Made by a program: the position numbers and the translations under genes. Positions 4,756 through 7,634 of a DNA stretch of 7,634 nucleotides are shown piece after piece (the stretch's first letter is position 1; every line of letters starts with the position of its first letter). The notes under the pieces are model-generated. The model did not search any database. It saw nothing but the letters and a program-made list of their open reading frames with translations, and had not been told where the DNA came from. This DNA comes from Spirosoma fluviale (GTDB lineage Bacteria; Bacteroidota; Bacteroidia; Cytophagales; Spirosomataceae), in contig CAMARL010000084.1 in NCBI GenBank assembly GCA_945860325.1, positions 1-7,634 on the forward strand. Direction: 5' to 3'.

Positions 4756-7587
4756 GTGCCTAAAGATTCGTCGATTAAATCAGTCCTAATTATTGGTTCC
4801 GGTCCCATTGTTATCGGTCAAGCATGTGAATTTGATTATGCAGGTTCCCAAGCAGCACGTTCATTACGAGAGGAGGGCATCGAGGTCATTTTAATTAATT
4901 CTAATCCAGCGACGATTATGACGGATCCGATGAATGCGGATCACGTGTATTTGAAACCATTAGAAAAGGCGTCCATTATTCATATTTTAGAGCGTCATCA
5001 AATCGATGCGGTTTTACCTACCATGGGTGGACAAACAGCATTAAATTTGGCGATCGATTGTGATGCGGCTGGTGTTTGGGAAAAGTATGGTGTTCGGATT
5101 ATTGGCGTAGATATAGCGGCGATTGAAACGACCGAGGATCGAGAGAAGTTCCGATTAAAAATGATCGAGATTGGCGTTGGGGTTTGTAAGGGTCGTACCG
5201 CTCGTTCTTTTTTGGAAGGAAAGGAGATTGCTCAGGAAACGGGATTCCCCTTGGTGATTCGTCCATCATTTACCCTAGGAGGTACAGGGGGTGGTTTTGT
5301 TCATGACCCAAAGGACTTTGACGCGGCATTAAATAAAGGTTTACACGCTTCCCCTACGCATGAGGTGTTGGTGGAACAATCCATCATGGGTTGGAAAGAA
5401 TATGAATTAGAATTACTTCGGGATCACATCGGCAATGTCATCATCATTTGCTCGATTGAGAATTTTGATCCGATGGGAATTCATACCGGAGACTCTATTA
5501 CGGTGGCTCCAGCGATGACTTTGCCTGATACAACTTACCAACGAATGAGAGATACGGCCATCAAGATGATGAATGCCATAGGTACTTTCGCGGGTGGATG
5601 TAATGTTCAGTTTTCTTTAAATCCAGAAACAGATGAAATTATAGCGATTGAAGTAAATCCTCGTGTTTCTAGATCTTCTGCTTTGGCCTCTAAAGCTACG
5701 GGTTATCCGATTGCCAAAATTGCGGCTAAAATGGCCATTGGGTATAATTTGGATGAGTTGACCAATGCGATTACCGGAACGACTTCAGCTTATTTTGAGC
5801 CGGCATTGGATTATGTGATTGTTAAAGTGCCAAGATGGAATTTTGATAAGTTCAAGGGTGCTGATCGCACGCTTGGTTTGCAAATGAAATCCGTGGGTGA
5901 AACCATGGGTATCGGACGTAATTTCCAGGAGGCACTTCAAAAGGCATGTCAATCCTTAGAGATTAAGCGAAATGGGATGGGAGCGGATGGAAAGGAATTG
6001 CGTGATCAGGATGCGATTATGTATTCTTTGGCCAATCCTTCTTGGAATCGCTTGTTCCATATTTATGATGCCTTCAAAATGGGCATTTCATTTAAGACCA
6101 TTCAGCAATTAACGAAAATCGACAAGTGGTTTTTGAATCAAATTGAGGATTTAGTTCGTGTCGAGAAGGAAATAGAGAAGTACTCGGTACACAATATTCC
6201 CAAAATTTTACTCGAAGAAGCTAAGCATAAGGGATTTGCGGATCGCCAAATTGCGCATACTTTACGTTGTTTAGAATCAGAGGTTTATGATAAGCGTAAT
6301 AGCTTAGGCATTAAGCGTATCTACAAATGTGTGGATACCTGTGCGGCTGAATTTGAAGCAAAGACTCCTTATTATTATTCTACTTTTGGACAGGAAGGTG
6401 CGGATGTTTTGGATAATGAATCCGTTGTATCAACCAAGAAAAAGGTGGTTGTATTGGGTTCGGGTCCCAACCGGATTGGTCAAGGAATCGAGTTTGACTA
6501 TTCGTGTGTGCATGGGGTATTAGCAGCCAAAGAAGCTGGTTATGAGACCATTATGATTAATTCAAATCCTGAGACGGTGTCAACGGACTTTGATATAGCC
6601 GATAAATTGTATTTTGAACCCGTTTTTTGGGAGCATGTCTATGACATCATTCAGCATGAAAAACCGGAGGGTGTGATTGTCCAATTAGGGGGCCAAACGG
6701 CTTTAAAATTAGCCGAGAAGCTATCAAAATATGGCATTAAAATTTTAGGGACTTCCTTTGAGGCCTTAGATTTAGCAGAAGACCGTGGAGCTTTCTCCAG
6801 TCTATTGAAAGATTTAAATATCCCTTATCCAAGGTTTGGCGTTTGTGAAGATGCGGATAACGCAGCTGCACTTGGACGCGAATTAGGCTACCCATTATTA
6901 GTCCGCCCATCCTATGTTTTGGGTGGTCAGTCGATGAAAATTGTCATTAATGAGCAGGAATTGGAGCAACATGTCGTCGATATTTTACGCGATATTCCTG
7001 GGAACAAAATCTTATTGGATCACTTCTTAGAAAATGCGATTGAGGCGGAGGCAGATGCCATTTGTGATGGGGAGGATGTGTACATCATCGGTTTAATGGA
7101 GCACATTGAGCCAGCGGGAATACATTCAGGAGATTCTCATTCGGTGTTACCTCCTTTTGATTTGTCGGATCATGTGATTAAGCAAATTGAAGATCACACG
7201 CGCAAGATTGCGGTGGCACTAAAGACCAAAGGTCTATTAAACATTCAATTCGCTGTTAAAGACGAAGTGGTCTACATCATCGAAGCAAATCCACGTGCCT
7301 CTCGGACCGTGCCATTTATTTGCAAGGCATACCAAGAACCTTATGTAAATTATGCGACGAAAGTTATGTTGGGCGATAAGAAGGTGAAAGATTTCAATTT
7401 TAAACCGGTGAAAAAAGGATATGCAATCAAGATTCCTGTGTTTTCTTTCTCGAAATTCCCCAATGTGAATATGGAGTTGGGGCCTGAAATGAAATCAACA
7501 GGAGAGGCGATTTATTTCATTGACGATTTGAAAGATGATTTCTTTCGCAAGGTGTATGGAGAACGAAATTTATATTTAAGCCGTTAA
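4756..7587 (+). CDS. carB: Carbamoyl-phosphate synthase large subunit, short form
   Basis: CarB makes carbamoyl phosphate from bicarbonate, ATP and ammonia delivered by the glutaminase subunit CarA; the product feeds pyrimidine and arginine synthesis. The two homologous halves are both intact. The first opens with GSGPIVIGQA at 14-23 and holds Arg129, Arg169, His243, Glu299, Asn301 and Arg303, all at E. coli numbering. A helical linker domain occupies roughly 400-555. The second half opens with GSGPNRIGQG at 568-577 and carries EANPRASR at 843-850, with Glu843 and Asn845 matching E. coli 841 and 843. The protein ends at residue 943, whereas E. coli CarB has about 1073. The missing piece is the C-terminal MGS-like domain that binds UMP and IMP. 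The end is an ordinary TAA in an otherwise intact frame, so this looks like a natural short form, which I recall from other Bacteroidota. GTG is the start; the frame has no ATG back to the stop at 4723-4725. carA is not in the window. Confidence 0.97.
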   Translation: MPKDSSIKSVLIIGSGPIVIGQACEFDYAGSQAARSLREEGIEVILINSNPATIMTDPMNADHVYLKPLEKASIIHILERHQIDAVLPTMGGQTALNLAIDCDAAGVWEKYGVRIIGVDIAAIETTEDREKFRLKMIEIGVGVCKGRTARSFLEGKEIAQETGFPLVIRPSFTLGGTGGGFVHDPKDFDAALNKGLHASPTHEVLVEQSIMGWKEYELELLRDHIGNVIIICSIENFDPMGIHTGDSITVAPAMTLPDTTYQRMRDTAIKMMNAIGTFAGGCNVQFSLNPETDEIIAIEVNPRVSRSSALASKATGYPIAKIAAKMAIGYNLDELTNAITGTTSAYFEPALDYVIVKVPRWNFDKFKGADRTLGLQMKSVGETMGIGRNFQEALQKACQSLEIKRNGMGADGKELRDQDAIMYSLANPSWNRLFHIYDAFKMGISFKTIQQLTKIDKWFLNQIEDLVRVEKEIEKYSVHNIPKILLEEAKHKGFADRQIAHTLRCLESEVYDKRNSLGIKRIYKCVDTCAAEFEAKTPYYYSTFGQEGADVLDNESVVSTKKKVVVLGSGPNRIGQGIEFDYSCVHGVLAAKEAGYETIMINSNPETVSTDFDIADKLYFEPVFWEHVYDIIQHEKPEGVIVQLGGQTALKLAEKLSKYGIKILGTSFEALDLAEDRGAFSSLLKDLNIPYPRFGVCEDADNAAALGRELGYPLLVRPSYVLGGQSMKIVINEQELEQHVVDILRDIPGNKILLDHFLENAIEAEADAICDGEDVYIIGLMEHIEPAGIHSGDSHSVLPPFDLSDHVIKQIEDHTRKIAVALKTKGLLNIQFAVKDEVVYIIEANPRASRTVPFICKAYQEPYVNYATKVMLGDKKVKDFNFKPVKKGYAIKIPVFSFSKFPNVNMELGPEMKSTGEAIYFIDDLKDDFFRKVYGERNLYLSR

Positions 7588-7593
7588 GTAATC

Positions 7594-7634
7594 ATGTTAA
7601 AAGTAATCGCTTTTGGATTAGTATTTTACTATGT
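7594..7634 (+). CDS. Start of a small hydrophobic reading frame (cut by window edge)
   Basis: An ATG six bases after the carB stop opens a frame reading MLKVIAFGLVFYY before the window ends. The stretch is almost wholly hydrophobic, as in an N-terminal membrane helix or signal anchor, and the close spacing suggests co-transcription with carB. Thirteen codons are too few to name a family or to be sure it is a gene. Confidence 0.4.
   Translation, partial: MLKVIAFGLVFYY

Noticed and set aside
6329..6523. Short plus-strand frame inside carB
   Set aside because: It overlaps the conserved start of the second CarB half in another frame.
1..7634. Defence system, biosynthetic cluster or mobile element
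   Set aside because: No nuclease, toxin-antitoxin, integrase, transposase, terminal repeats or tRNA was seen; the genes are mainly housekeeping.

Overview
The window looks like ordinary chromosome of a member of the Bacteroidota, most likely Cytophagales-like, though that rank is an inference. The signs are AT-rich spacers, no convincing Shine-Dalgarno sequences, several matches to the Bacteroidota promoter core TAnnTTTG, a DGDGDLG lipoprotein, a LuxE-like acyl-protein synthetase, and a short CarB without the C-terminal regulatory domain. There are seven substantial genes, one of them cut by the left edge, plus the first codons of an eighth at the right edge. I see no rRNA, tRNA, CRISPR array, insertion sequence or phage gene.

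Left part (1-2506). A phosphatidylserine decarboxylase gene (psd, minus strand) enters from the left and diverges from a 475-residue secreted and membrane-anchored protein. That protein has a kelch-like periplasmic part, one transmembrane helix and a roughly 105-residue cytoplasmic tail of unknown function. It converges on a small lipoprotein gene with no base between the two stop codons. This is the least understood and most AT-rich part of the window.

Middle (2557-4548). A LuxE-family acyl-protein synthetase on the plus strand converges on a two-gene minus-strand unit, folA (dihydrofolate reductase, TTG start) followed two bases later by moaE (molybdopterin synthase large subunit). Both genes of this unit serve pterin-based cofactors.

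Right part (4549-7634). A 207-base divergent spacer holds candidate promoters for folA and for carB, the carbamoyl-phosphate synthase large subunit (GTG start), with a 12-base perfect palindrome beside the carB -7 element. CarB has both synthetase halves with their key residues but ends at 943 residues, before the allosteric domain. A small hydrophobic reading frame begins six bases after carB and runs off the window.

Most genes here are housekeeping: phospholipid, folate, molybdenum cofactor, and pyrimidine/arginine precursor synthesis. I do not see a new multi-gene system. The best candidates for undescribed biology are the kelch-like receptor with its cytoplasmic tail, the orphan LuxE enzyme, the Ile at the usually Pro position 21 of DHFR, and the palindrome at the carB promoter.
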